A DNA stretch of 64,000 nucleotides from Halomonas sp. 25-S5 (lineage in GTDB: Bacteria; Pseudomonadota; Gammaproteobacteria; Pseudomonadales; Halomonadaceae). Below the pieces are notes generated by a model, which did not search any database, was not told where the DNA came from, and saw nothing but the letters and a program-made list of their open reading frames with translations. How positions within the stretch are numbered: the stretch's first letter is position 1; each line of letters opens with the position of its first letter. Shown in pieces: positions 10,549 to 23,111 of the stretch. The position numbers and the translations under genes are program-made. The DNA is taken from NCBI RefSeq assembly GCF_029889845.1, contig NZ_JARANV010000019.1, positions 1 to 64,000 on the forward strand, written 5' to 3'.

Positions 10549-11383
10549 CCCTTGACCGCACCGGCGGTGAGCCCCGAGACGATGCGCTTCTGGAAGATCA
10601 TCACCAGGATCACCAGGGGCACGGTGACGGTCACCGAGGCGGCCATGATCGGTCCCCAGGGCAGCTCGTGCTGGCTGCCGCCGGAGATCAGGGCGATCGC
10701 CACCGGCACGGTGCGCTGGTCGTCGGTGAGGGTGAAGGTCAGGGCGAAGAGGAATTCGTTCCAGGCGGCGATGAAGGCCAGCAGGCCGGTGGTCGCCATG
10801 GCCGGCCACATCAGCGGCAGGAATACCTTGGTGATGGTCACCCAGGGGGTGGCGCCATCCATGATCGCCGCCTCTTCCAGCTCCATGGGCAGCTGCTTCA
10901 TGAAGGTGGTCAGCACCCAGACGGTGAAGGGCAGGGTGAAGATGGTGTAGCTCAGTATCAGCCCGGCCGGGTTGTTGTAGAGGCCGAGCCCGCGGATCAC
11001 CTCGAAGAGCCCCGAGAGCACTGCCACCTGGGGGAACATCGAGACCCCGAGGATCACCAGCATCACCGTGGTCCGGCCGCGGAAGCGGACCCGGCCCAGC
11101 GCATAGGAGGCGGTGATGCCGAGCAGCAGGGCGATGAAGACCACGGAGAGCGAGACGATGATCGAGTTGAAGATGGCGCGCACGAAGCTCTTCTGGGTGA
11201 AGATCTGCACGTAGTTGCCGAAGTCCACCGTCGACAGCCAGAAGTCGACCCGGAACAGGTCGCCGGAGGGCTTCAGCGAGGTGATCACCGCGTAGTAGAA
11301 GGGGAAGATCGCGTAGACCATCACCACGGCGATCAGGGTATAGAACCCGACCCGCTTGGCGAGCTTGATCAGCTGATACTGGT

Positions 11384-11387
<4 letters not shown>
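10545..11387 (-). CDS. ABC sugar permease, MalG family
   Basis: A 280-residue inner-membrane permease. Six membrane segments are visible, the first around FYTLIAVVMVYAIFPFYYAVI. The cytoplasmic EAA loop reads ELEEAAIMDGATPWVTITKVFLP and docks the ATPase. The C-terminus (RIVSGLTAGAVKG) is typical of MalG-type subunits. The start at 11387 overlaps the stop of the partner permease by four bases, and its own stop overlaps the downstream glucosidase start in the same way, so the three genes form a tightly coupled block. It transports the sugar delivered by the binding proteins of this locus. Confidence 0.92.
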
Positions 11388-12370
<983 letters not shown>

Positions 12371-12384
12371 GGGGACCTCCTGGG

Positions 12385-13653
12385 TTACCAGCGGCGGCGC
12401 TTGATGCGCGAGAGTTCGCTATCCACCTGGGAGACGGCCTCTGCGCCGCTCTGGTCACCGGAGAGCACCTGGTGCACGGCGTTGAAGAAGCTGTTGCTCA
12501 CTCGGCCGTAGTTGTCGCCGGTGGGGGCGGAGGGGCGTGCCACGGCGTTGGTGAAGGTGTCGTAGAGGGTGCCGAAGAAGGGCACGGCCGCCAGCACCTC
12601 CTCGTCCTCGTAGAGGGAGGCCAGGGTGGGATTGTAGGCGCCCTCGATGGCACGGCGCTTCTGCTCGGCCTCGCCGGTCAGGAAGGCCACCAGGTCGGCG
12701 GCGAGCTCGGGGTTCTCGGTGTAGCGGGACACGGCGAGGTTCCAGCCGCCCAGGGTGGCGGCGCTCTCCTTGCCCTCGGCGCTGGGCAGCTTGACCACGC
12801 CGACCTTGTCGCGCACGTTGCTGTCCTCGCTCTGGGCCAGCGACCAGGCATAGGGCCAGTTGCGCATGAACACCGCATTGCCGCTCTGGAAGATGCCGCG
12901 GGCCTCCTCCTCGGTGTAGTTCAAGGCGCCTTTCGGCGAGATGTTGCCGATCCAGCTGGCGGCTAGGTCAAGCGCCTCGGCGGCACGTTCGTTGTCGATG
13001 GTGATCTCGCCCTCGGCATCGACGATGGTGCCGCCACCGTAGCTGGCGATCCACTCCAGGGCGTTGCAGGTCAGGCCCTCGTAGGCGCGGCCCTGGAAGA
13101 CGTAGCCCCACATCCGGTCATTGCCGGCCTCGCGCTCGGCGGCCTGAATTTCGGTGGCGATCTCGGTCAGCTCTTCCCAGGTCTCGGGGGCCTCGACGCC
13201 ATGCTTCTCGAGCAGGTCTTTGCGGTAGTAGAGCACCCCGGCATCGGTGAACCAGGGCATCGCCACCAGGCGGCCGTCGATGGTGTTGTTGGCGACGATG
13301 GTCTCGAAGTGGCCCTCGGCGGCGTCCTCGCCGAGGGTCTCGCCGAGGTCGAGCAGGTGGTTGGCCAGCAGACCCGGCCACACCACGTCGATCTGCATCA
13401 CGTCGATGTCGCTGGACTGCGCGGAAAGAATCTGCTGATAGAGCGACAGGCGCTCGGTGGAGGAGTTGGGCGTGGAGACGATATCGACCTCATGGCCGGT
13501 CTTCTCCTCCCACGCCTCGACGCCCTGCTTGCACAGGGTGAGCTCGGCGCCGACGGCGCCACAGGAGATGGTCAGGTCCGCCGCCTGGGCCTGGCTGCTG
13601 CCGGCGGCAGCGCCGGCCAGGGCGATGGCGGAGATCAGGGTCTTCTTGAACAT
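12385..13653 (-). CDS. ABC sugar-binding protein (first gene of the array)
   Basis: A 422-residue periplasmic binding protein. The signal peptide spans about residues 1-25 (MFKKTLISAIALAGAAAG, cleavage near AQA-AD). The mature protein contains VVWPGLLANHLLDL, MPWFTDAGVLYYRKDLLEKHG and GGWNLAVSRYTENPELAADLVAFL, close to trehalose/maltose-binding ThuE proteins. I start at 13653 because AGGA precedes that ATG by nine bases and a signal peptide follows; the frame continues open upstream to 13734. It is the promoter-proximal gene of the array. Its leader contains a 15-bp direct repeat, a CA-rich motif and, 115 bp upstream of the start, a strong LacI-type operator. Confidence 0.92.
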   Translation of the reverse strand: MFKKTLISAIALAGAAAGSSQAQAADLTISCGAVGAELTLCKQGVEAWEEKTGHEVDIVSTPNSSTERLSLYQQILSAQSSDIDVMQIDVVWPGLLANHLLDLGETLGEDAAEGHFETIVANNTIDGRLVAMPWFTDAGVLYYRKDLLEKHGVEAPETWEELTEIATEIQAAEREAGNDRMWGYVFQGRAYEGLTCNALEWIASYGGGTIVDAEGEITIDNERAAEALDLAASWIGNISPKGALNYTEEEARGIFQSGNAVFMRNWPYAWSLAQSEDSNVRDKVGVVKLPSAEGKESAATLGGWNLAVSRYTENPELAADLVAFLTGEAEQKRRAIEGAYNPTLASLYEDEEVLAAVPFFGTLYDTFTNAVARPSAPTGDNYGRVSNSFFNAVHQVLSGDQSGAEAVSQVDSELSRIKRRRW

Positions 13654-13670
13654 GCTGGTTTCCTCGTCGC

Positions 13671-13704
13671 TTGTTGTTGTCGCTGTCAAGTTGTTGTCGC
13701 TGTC
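13671..13704 (-). promoter_or_regulatory. Direct repeat and CA motif in the binding-protein mRNA leader
   Basis: On the minus strand the 15-mer GACAGCGACAACAAC occurs twice, 17 bp apart (13690-13704 and 13673-13687). The second copy runs into AACAACAA (13671-13678) just before the ribosome binding site. AANAANAA-type CA motifs near start codons are the target of Hfq/Crc catabolite repression in pseudomonads. Similar motifs precede the porin and malE. Whether Crc exists in this organism cannot be seen here. Confidence 0.4.
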
Positions 13705-13767
13705 ATAGTGTGAGGGCCGATTGCGACATGTCACTCGTAGGTGCTGCCGCCGTTCGCTCTCTCACGA

Positions 13768-13781
13768 CTTAAACGATTAAG
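13768..13781. promoter_or_regulatory. LacI-type operator of the alpha-glucoside array
   Basis: CTTAAAC-GATTAAG is palindromic except for one symmetric pair and contains a full AANCGNTT core (AAACGATT), the hallmark of LacI/GalR operators. It lies 115 bp before the first binding-protein start. The LacI-type regulator at 1730 is the obvious ligand, by inference. Confidence 0.6.
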
Positions 13782-13853
13782 ATCGCGGCTGACACAGTTA
13801 GCCGGCGCTTAAGGCGGAGTTCAACCGCGACTTTGGTCGCACGTGTCGGGCGG

Positions 13854-14714
13854 TCAGGCGACCTCGTGGCCGCGGGCCGCCTCCAGCAGGGTGTACCAGT
13901 CACGGCGCGACAGGGAGAGCTGGGCCTCGTCGCGCAGGGTCGTGATCCGTGCCGGGTCGAGGGTGCCGATCACCGGCACTGGCGAACCCGGCAGGCGGCG
14001 CAGCCAGGCCAGGGCAACGCCGGCGGGACTGACACCATGGCGGTCGGCGAGACGTCCCAGGGCCTGGCCGGCGGCACCCTGGAACAGGCTGCCGCCATCC
14101 AGGGGCGACCAGGCCAAGGGCGAGAGGCCGTCCCGGCGCAGGGCATCGAAGTTGCCGTCGAACAGTGGCGCCGACCGGGTGAGGGAGAGCTGCAGCTGGT
14201 GGTGGGTCAGCGGATGGGACAGTGCCGCCTGCAGGCGGCGCCACTGTTCGGGCAGGAAGTTGGAGACGCCAAGAGCGGCGACCTTGCCGGCCCGGACGGC
14301 ATCGTCCAGCACCCGGGCGGTGGCCTCGGCCTCCATCAGCGGGTCGGGACGATGGATCAGGAAGAGGTCCAGCCGCTCGACCCCGAGTCGCCTCAGGGCC
14401 CGGTCGATGGCGCCGGCAAGCCACACCGGCGAGCTGTCGTAGTGCTTGGTATCGCCGGGTGCCATCAGGATGCCGGCCTTGGTGACCACCCTCACCCGGG
14501 CGGCGAGGCCCGGCCGGCGGCGCAGGGCCTCACCGAACAGCCGCTCGTTGTGGCCGTCGCCGCCATAGATGTCGGCATGGTCGAACCAGTCGAGCCCCTG
14601 GTCGAGGCGCGCCTCGAGCCAGTCGGCCAGCCGCTCGGGCGCCTGCAGTTCGGGGCGCTCATGCAGGCGCATCATGCCCAGCATCAGGGAGAGGGGAGAG
14701 TGTCCGGGTGTCAT
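13854..14714 (-). CDS. Aldo/keto reductase, YdhF-like
   Basis: A 286-residue NADPH-dependent oxidoreductase of the aldo/keto reductase superfamily. The catalytic tetrad is visible: Asp and Tyr in WFDHADIYGGDGHNE, Lys in VVTKAGI and His in DLFLIHRPD. The cofactor region GVSNF and the C-terminal VPVIGTLDP segment are present. The physiological substrate of the YdhF group is poorly known. The ATG at 14714 has AGGA ten bases upstream. It is divergent from the porin, and the shared 262-bp region holds a LacI-type operator at 14860, so it is likely coregulated with alpha-glucoside use. A role in reducing a keto- or aldehydo-sugar is a guess. Confidence 0.88.
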   Translation of the reverse strand: MTPGHSPLSLMLGMMRLHERPELQAPERLADWLEARLDQGLDWFDHADIYGGDGHNERLFGEALRRRPGLAARVRVVTKAGILMAPGDTKHYDSSPVWLAGAIDRALRRLGVERLDLFLIHRPDPLMEAEATARVLDDAVRAGKVAALGVSNFLPEQWRRLQAALSHPLTHHQLQLSLTRSAPLFDGNFDALRRDGLSPLAWSPLDGGSLFQGAAGQALGRLADRHGVSPAGVALAWLRRLPGSPVPVIGTLDPARITTLRDEAQLSLSRRDWYTLLEAARGHEVA

Positions 14715-14859
14715 CGCGTGTCCTCGTCTTGGTGTCGATGGGGCAGGGTATGTCATGGCAAGGATTGATTTGTAGTTTTATTACCTTAAAGGCACCGAGT
14801 TCCTGCCCGATTCTTAGACATTGGTCGTAATATTACAAAATACTTTTTGTGGCCGCGGC

Positions 14860-14873
14860 CTGAATCGATTAAG
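14860..14873. promoter_or_regulatory. LacI-type operator between reductase and porin
   Basis: CTGAATC-GATTAAG has the complete AANCGNTT core (AATCGATT), and its right half is identical to that of the site at 13768. It lies in the divergent region of the aldo/keto reductase and porin genes. A perfect 10-bp palindrome GTAATATTAC is at 14827-14836 nearby and may mark a second regulator. Confidence 0.55.
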
Positions 14874-14901
14874 TTTCGGCAGGTATTTCGCGCCGGGGTG
14901 A

Positions 14902-16515
<1,614 letters not shown>

Positions 16516-16520
16516 TGGCA

Positions 16521-16544
16521 AGGGCCCGGCGCCGGCCGGGCCCT
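16521..16544 (+). terminator. GC hairpin after the porin gene
   Basis: AGGGCCCGGC pairs perfectly with GCCGGGCCCT around a GCCG loop six bases after the porin stop. No T-run follows; it may protect the mRNA 3' end or act with the next hairpin. Confidence 0.5.
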
Positions 16545-16563
16545 GCCTGCTGTTTCGATGCTT

Positions 16564-16591
16564 GCCCGCGGCGTGATGGCCGCGGGCTTTT
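16564..16591 (+). terminator. Rho-independent terminator of the porin gene
   Basis: GCCCGCGGC (16564-16572) pairs with GCCGCGGGC (16579-16587) around a six-base loop, followed by TTTTCT. It separates the porin from the MalT-type gene. Confidence 0.8.
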
Positions 16592-16656
16592 CTCGTCTGC
16601 CGCCCGGGCAGTCATACTGGGTAACGTGCCCATCATCTTCCCTGCGGGAGTCTCCC

Positions 16657-19125
16657 ATGCCGCTGATCCAGGAAAAGCTCGCCGCTCCCCCGCTGCCGTC
16701 CACCCTGGTAGCCCGCCCGCGCCTCAACGACCACTTCATCCTCGACGAGCGCATTCGGCTGCTGGTGGTGCAGGCGCCACCGGGCTACGGCAAGAGCACC
16801 CTGCTGGCCGAGCGGCTGCCGGCCCTGGAACAGTCTGCTGCCTGGCTGCGCCTGGATGGGCGCGATGACGCGCCCGACCGCTTCGCCGGCTATTTCCGTG
16901 CCGCCCTGGCGCGGCTGTGCCGCGAGCTGGGACTCGAGGTGGGGCTGGCCGAGGGCGGCGCCCTGATCGACGGGGTGGAGGCCTGGCTCACCGCCCTGCC
17001 GGACAGCGCCCTCCCGGGACGCCTGGTGATCGACGAGTTCGAGCATGTCCGCCATCCGGAGATCCTCGAGGCGCTTGGCTACTGGCTGCGCCACCAGCCG
17101 GGCTGGCTGACCCTGACCCTGGTCTCGCGCACTCGCCCGGCCCTGGGCCTGCCGGCGCTGCGTCTGCGTGGTGAACTGGAGGAAGTCGGCCACGATGAAC
17201 TGGCCTTCGACCTCGAGGAGGCCCAGACGCTGTGCACCGAGCAGCTCAGCTTTCCGCCCACCCGGGTCAGCCTGGAGCAGGCGCTGCGCCGCACCGAAGG
17301 CTGGGTGATGGCACTGGACTGGCTGATCCAGCGCACCACCACCCGGGCCGGCTTCGACAGCTTGCTGGAACGCCTGGGCGGCAGCCACCCCGACTTCGTC
17401 GCCTGGTTCGACGATCTGCTGGAGACCTGTCTCGACGAACCCGACCGCCGGCTGCTGTTGCAGCTCGGCGTGCTGGAGCGCTTCTCTCCGACGCTGGTGG
17501 CGCGCCTGCTGGAGGGAGAGCGAGTTTCCCAGCGGCTCGAGGCCCTGGAGGGGGCCGGCCTGTTCCTGGAGCGCTGCGACCCTCACGAGCAGTGGTTTCG
17601 TTTCCAGCCGCTGTTTGCCGGTTACCTGCGCTATCGCCGCCACGCGCTGAGCCTGGCGTCCCAGCGTCAGCTGCATCGCTGTGCCAGCCAGGCCTGGCTG
17701 GCGCTGGGCGATCCCGCCCTGGCCCTGGCCCAGGCCATCGAGGCCGATGATCCCGAGGGGCTCATCACGCTGGTGGAGGCCCAGGGCCCCCAACTGCTCG
17801 CCCATGGCCACTTTGCGCTGCTGGCGCGGGCCCTGGCGACGCTCGGTGAGACATGCCTGTGCGCTTCGCCGCAACTGACGCTGCTGCATGGCTGGGTGTC
17901 CCACGCCCAGTTCCAGTTCGACCGCACCGCCCAGGCCATTGGCTGGATCGAGGCCCAGCTCGAGGAGCCTGCCTGGCAGGAGCTGGCCGCCGAGTTCGCC
18001 ACCCTGCGCGCCCAGCTGGCGATCAACCAGGGCGACGCCGAACGGGCCGCGCCGCTGGCCGAGCAGGCGCTGACCCAACCCGCCCGCTACCTGGCCGCCA
18101 CGCCGGTGTCGGCCGGTGCGATCCTCTGCGAGGCACGCTTCGTCCAGGGCCGACTCGAGGAGTCGCTGGCGCGGATCCACGAGGTGGAACGTGAGGCGAA
18201 GCGCATCGGTGATGACCAGCTGATGCTGTGGGCGCTGTGCCACCATTCGGAGACGCTGGTCGCCCAGGGCCGCGGCGACCAGGCGCAGTGTGCCGACCAC
18301 ATCCGCCGCATCCGCAAGATACTCGCCGACGGCGACTATCACATCGACTGGCGGGCCAATGCCCACGCCACCCTGCTGGCCTGGTGGCAGGCCAACGACG
18401 ACCGCGATGCCGTGGCCCGCTGGCTGCAGGAGGCGCCGCCCGCCGAGCCCGACACCGCCAGCAACCACTTCGCCCAGGCCAACGTACGCAATCACGCCCG
18501 GGCCCTGATGCTGCTCGGCCGGCCCGACGAAGCCCGAGGGCTGCTGGAGGCCCTGGAGACCCAGGCCGCGCGTTTCGGCCTGGTCACCGACGCCAATCGC
18601 AACCGGCTGTGCCTGGCACTCCTGGAGTGGCAGTACGGCCATGAGCCGGCGGCACTGGATCACCTGGCCGCGGCCATGGGGCTGGCCTCGCGAACGGCGC
18701 TCACCGGCAGCTTCCTGCGCCTGGGCCGACCGCTTTCCGATATGCTCACCCGCCTGCTCGAGACCCGGGAAATGGACGAGCTGGCCCGGCGTCGCGCCGA
18801 GCGGTTGCTCGAGCTGGCCGGCCGTCAGCGCGACTTCGGCCGTGCCGTGCGCCTGATGCTCGACGAGTCGGTGATCGCCGACATCGTCGCCCGCCCCGAC
18901 GTGCCGGAGCTGATCCGCACCTCACCCCTGACCCGTCGCGAGTGGCAGATCCTGGGGCTGATCCATGCCGGACTCTCCAACGAGCAGATCGCCGAACAGC
19001 TGTCGGTGGCGCCGACCACCATCAAGACGCATATCCGCAGCCTCTATCAGAAGCAGGGTATCCGCCGCCGGGAGGAGGCCATCGCCCTGGCCGGCGATCT
19101 CCTCGCCCGTATCCAGGGGGAGTAG
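16657..19125 (+). CDS. malT: MalT-type ATP-dependent transcriptional activator
   Basis: An 822-residue STAND ATPase regulator. Walker A is APPGYGKST near residues 40-48, Walker B/sensor regions follow (RLVIDEFEHV, LTLTLVSRTRP), then a winged-helix and tetratricopeptide-like helical domain of about 400 residues that binds the inducer in MalT. The C-terminal LuxR-type helix-turn-helix spans about 755-815 (LTRREWQILGLIHAGLSNEQIAEQLSV, TTIKTHIRSLYQK). E. coli MalT is about 900 residues, so this one is somewhat shorter. The ATG at 16657 with GGGAG upstream is chosen; the frame extends to 16558 without a signal. Its neighbours (glucosidase, malK, malEFG) and two consensus MalT boxes support a maltose/maltotriose-responsive role. 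Confidence 0.85.
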   Translation: MPLIQEKLAAPPLPSTLVARPRLNDHFILDERIRLLVVQAPPGYGKSTLLAERLPALEQSAAWLRLDGRDDAPDRFAGYFRAALARLCRELGLEVGLAEGGALIDGVEAWLTALPDSALPGRLVIDEFEHVRHPEILEALGYWLRHQPGWLTLTLVSRTRPALGLPALRLRGELEEVGHDELAFDLEEAQTLCTEQLSFPPTRVSLEQALRRTEGWVMALDWLIQRTTTRAGFDSLLERLGGSHPDFVAWFDDLLETCLDEPDRRLLLQLGVLERFSPTLVARLLEGERVSQRLEALEGAGLFLERCDPHEQWFRFQPLFAGYLRYRRHALSLASQRQLHRCASQAWLALGDPALALAQAIEADDPEGLITLVEAQGPQLLAHGHFALLARALATLGETCLCASPQLTLLHGWVSHAQFQFDRTAQAIGWIEAQLEEPAWQELAAEFATLRAQLAINQGDAERAAPLAEQALTQPARYLAATPVSAGAILCEARFVQGRLEESLARIHEVEREAKRIGDDQLMLWALCHHSETLVAQGRGDQAQCADHIRRIRKILADGDYHIDWRANAHATLLAWWQANDDRDAVARWLQEAPPAEPDTASNHFAQANVRNHARALMLLGRPDEARGLLEALETQAARFGLVTDANRNRLCLALLEWQYGHEPAALDHLAAAMGLASRTALTGSFLRLGRPLSDMLTRLLETREMDELARRRAERLLELAGRQRDFGRAVRLMLDESVIADIVARPDVPELIRTSPLTRREWQILGLIHAGLSNEQIAEQLSVAPTTIKTHIRSLYQKQGIRRREEAIALAGDLLARIQGE

Positions 19126-19126
19126 G
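19117..19126 (+). promoter_or_regulatory. Near-consensus MalT box, plus strand
   Basis: GGGGAGTAGG differs by one base from GGGGAGGAGG and overlaps the stop codon of the malT-type gene. It is part of an oppositely oriented pair with the site at 19133, upstream of the glucosidase-malK unit. Confidence 0.4.
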
Positions 19127-19132
19127 AAGGCG

Positions 19133-19142
19133 CCTCCTCCCC
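19133..19142 (-). promoter_or_regulatory. Consensus MalT box upstream of glucosidase-malK
   Basis: The minus strand reads GGGGAGGAGG, matching the enterobacterial MalT box GGGGA(T/G)GAGG exactly, 127 bp before the glucosidase start. The same decamer occurs upstream of malE at 26053. Confidence 0.5.
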
Positions 19143-19220
19143 CCGCCTACGCCTGTCGCCCAGCCCGCGGGAGGATTTCTCCCGCCGGCCCTGCCGCCAC
19201 CATGAGCGTGACGCTTTTCC

Positions 19221-19246
19221 CGCGGTATCGGCCTGCCGATACCGCG
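19221..19246. repeat. Perfect 12-bp inverted repeat before the glucosidase gene
   Basis: CGCGGTATCGGC and GCCGATACCGCG flank a CT dinucleotide, ending 22 bp before the glucosidase ATG and just before its AAGGA. No T-run follows. It could be an operator for an unknown dimeric regulator or a leader hairpin affecting translation. Confidence 0.55.
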
Positions 19247-19268
19247 ATTCACGACAAGGACCCGGCAC

Positions 19269-20941
19269 ATGACCACAGACACTTCCCAGTACCTCGGCCG
19301 ACAGGGCGCCGACTGGTGGCGCGGCGCGGTGATCTACCAGGTCTATCCGCGCAGCTTCATGGACGCGAGCGGCGACGGCATCGGCGACCTGCAGGGCGTG
19401 ATCGACCGGCTCGACTACATCGCCTCGCTGAATGTCGACGCCATCTGGCTGTCGCCGTTCTTCACCTCGCCGATGCTCGATTTCGGCTATGACGTCAGTG
19501 ACTATCGCGACGTCGACCCGATGTTCGGCACGCTCGAGGACTTCGACCGCCTGGTGGAGGCCGCCCATGCCCGCGGCCTCAAGGTCACCATCGACCAGGT
19601 GCTCTCCCACACCTCCGATGCGCATGCCTGGTTCCAGGAGAGCCGTAAAAGCCGCGACAACCCCAAGGCCGACTGGTACGTGTGGGCCGATCCCCGGCCC
19701 GATGGCGCCCCGCCCACCAACTGGCAGGCGATCTTCGGCGGCTCCGCCTGGCAGTGGGACACCCGGCGCTGCCAGTACTACCTGCACAACTTCCTGGTCG
19801 AGCAGCCGGACCTCAACTTCCGCAACCCCGAGGTGGTCGAGGCCATCCTCGGCGAGGTGCGCTTCTGGCTGGAGCGCGGCGTCGACGGCTTCCGCCTGGA
19901 TGCGGTGAACTTCTGCACCCATGGCGCACTCAAGGACAACCCGCCCCGGGAGGAGATCGCCGCGGGGTTCATCGGTGTACGCCCCGATAACCCCTATGGC
20001 TACCAGCAACATATCCACGACAAGACCCAGCCGGAGAATCTGGCCTTCCTCGAGCGGCTGCGTGCGCTGCTCGACGAGTACCCCGGCACCACCAGCGTCG
20101 GTGAGGTCGGCGACGACGACTCCCTGGGGGTGATGGCCGAGTACACGCAGGGGGGCAAGCGCCTGCACATGTGCTACTCCTTCAACCTGCTCACCGAGCA
20201 GGCCGACCCGCACTACCTGCACGCCACCCTGGCCGAGATGGAGGCCCGCATCGGCGATGGCTGGCCGTGCTGGGCGCTGGGCAACCACGACGTCACCCGC
20301 CTGGCCAGCCGCTGGAACGCCGAAGGCAACGCAGCGGCGTTACGCCTTTACCTGGCCTTCCTGCTCACCCAGCGCGGCAGCGTCTGCCTCTACCAGGGCG
20401 AGGAACTGGGCCTGACCGAGGCCGAACTGAGCTTCGAGCAACTGGTCGACCCCGCCGGCATCACCTTCTGGCCGGCCTACAAGGGCCGCGACGGCTGCCG
20501 CACCCCCATGCCGTGGCAGGCCGACGCCCGCCATGGGGGCTTCTCCAGGTCCGAGCCCTGGCTGCCGGTGCCCGACGAGCACCTGGGGCTGGCCGTGGAC
20601 CAGCAGGAGCGGGACCCGGATTCGCTGCTCAACGCCACTCGCGCCTTCCTGGCCTTCCGTCGCCGCCAGCCGGCGCTGGTCAAGGGCGACATCGCCTACC
20701 ATACGGTGCGTGACGAGGTGCTGTGTCTCGAGCGACGCCATCCGGCGAGCGCCCCCGGCCAGCGCCTGCTGGTGGCGCTGAACTTCGCCGGTGAACCCCG
20801 CGAACTGCCGGCCCCTCGCGCCGCGCGCGCCCTCGAGGAGGCCCCGGCGATGGTCAACGGCCAGTGGCAGGACGGCACGCTGCGGCTACCGGCCTATGGC
20901 ATCGCCATCGCCCGCTGCACCACCGATTCGGAGGAAGCCTC

Positions 20942-20954
<13 letters not shown>
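19269..20954 (+). CDS. GH13 alpha-glucosidase (fourth copy, maltose locus)
   Basis: A 561-residue cytoplasmic alpha-glucosidase with nucleophile D211 (GFRLDAVNFCTHG), acid/base E279 (TSVGEVGDDD) and D341 (LGNHDVTRL). It is almost the same protein as the copy at 6013-7683 over the first 310 residues. AGGAC lies nine bases before the ATG. The downstream malK start lies inside its last codons, so the two genes are cotranscribed and coupled. It would split maltose or short maltodextrins delivered by MalEFGK. Upstream are MalT boxes and a perfect inverted repeat, whereas its near twin is in the LacI-controlled array, so the same activity is placed under two regulators. Confidence 0.93.
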
Positions 20955-22057
<1,103 letters not shown>

Positions 22058-22081
22058 GCGACAGTCAGCCCTGCCCACTCC

Positions 22082-22110
22082 CGCCCCGGTGCGCCTTGCG
22101 TCCGGGGCGT
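22082..22110 (+). terminator. Terminator candidate after malK
   Basis: CGCCCCGG (22082-22089) pairs with CCGGGGCG (22102-22109) around a 12-base loop, followed by TCTTGATT. The loop is long and the tail weak, but position 25 bp after the stop fits. Confidence 0.5.
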
Positions 22111-22140
22111 CTTGATTGCCATGGCCTCAGCCGCGGCATG

Positions 22141-22164
22141 AAAAAACCCCGGCGGATGCCGGGG
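22141..22164 (-). terminator. Terminator of the malEFG operon
   Basis: On the minus strand CCCCGGC pairs with GCCGGGG, followed by TTTTTT. It lies 43 bp beyond the malG stop. Confidence 0.85.
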
Positions 22165-22206
22165 AAGCGGGAGTCCCAGAAGGGACGAGGAAGTCCGGGC
22201 GGGGGC

Positions 22207-23097
22207 TCAGCCCTTCACGCCGCCGGCAGTGAGCCCGCCGGCGATCCAGCGCTGGCACAGCAGGAAGGCCAGGGTAATGGGCAGCCCTGAGAGCACCGCC
22301 GCGGCGGCGAAGTCACCCCAGCGCTGGTTGTGCTCGGCCAGGTACTGCTGGGCGCCCACCGCCAGGGTCAGCTTGTCCTCGTCGAGCAGCAGCACCGAGG
22401 CCATGGGGTACTCCATGATCGACATGATGAAGGCGAGGATGAACACCACCATCAGGATGGGCACCGAGAGCGGCAGCAGGATGTGCCGAAAGGCCTGCCA
22501 GGTGCTGGCGCCGTCGACCATCGCCGCCTCCTCCAGGGAGCCGTCGATGGACTCGAAGTAGCCCTTGATGGTCCAGATGTGCAGTGCCACCGCGCCCAGC
22601 GAGGCGAGGATCAGCGCGCCGTGGGTGTTGAGGCCCAGCCAGGGCACCAGCTGGCCGAGGCGATCGAACAGCGCGTAGAGCGCCACCAGCGAGAGCACCG
22701 CGGGGAACATCTGGAAGATCAGCATGCCCTTGAGGATGGGTGCCTTGCCCGAGAAGCGCATGCGCGCGAAGGCATAGGCGCTGGTGGTGGAGAGCGCGAG
22801 GATCATCAGCGACGACGCCACCGCCACCTTGATCGAGTTCCACAGCCACAGCATCACCGGGAAGGGCGGCTGGACGACGCTGCCGTCGGCACGCTCCCAG
22901 GGGATGCCGAAGGCCAGTGCCCAGTGCTCCAGCGAGAAGCGTTCGGGGATCAGGCTGCCGGTGGCGAAGTTGCCCTCGCGGAAGGAGATCGAGATCACCA
23001 GCAGCAGCGGGAACACCACCAGGCTGACGAAGCCCAGCAGGGCGAGATGGGCACCCAGCTTGCGGGCACGGATCGAACGGGGTTGAACCATGGCCAT
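22207..23097 (-). CDS. malG: Maltose ABC transporter permease MalG
   Basis: A 296-residue inner-membrane permease with six helices (first [22 protein letters not shown]). The EAA loop is [23 protein letters not shown], and the protein ends [13 protein letters not shown], as in E. coli MalG. The segment FNIPWER-like [17 protein letters not shown] is shared with enterobacterial MalG. AAGGAGA precedes the ATG at 23097. It is the last gene of malEFG, 14 bp after malF, and is followed by a good terminator. Confidence 0.93.
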   Translation of the reverse strand: MAMVQPRSIRARKLGAHLALLGFVSLVVFPLLLVISISFREGNFATGSLIPERFSLEHWALAFGIPWERADGSVVQPPFPVMLWLWNSIKVAVASSLMILALSTTSAYAFARMRFSGKAPILKGMLIFQMFPAVLSLVALYALFDRLGQLVPWLGLNTHGALILASLGAVALHIWTIKGYFESIDGSLEEAAMVDGASTWQAFRHILLPLSVPILMVVFILAFIMSIMEYPMASVLLLDEDKLTLAVGAQQYLAEHNQRWGDFAAAAVLSGLPITLAFLLCQRWIAGGLTAGGVKG

Positions 23098-23111
23098 GAG
23101 ACGACTTCTCC

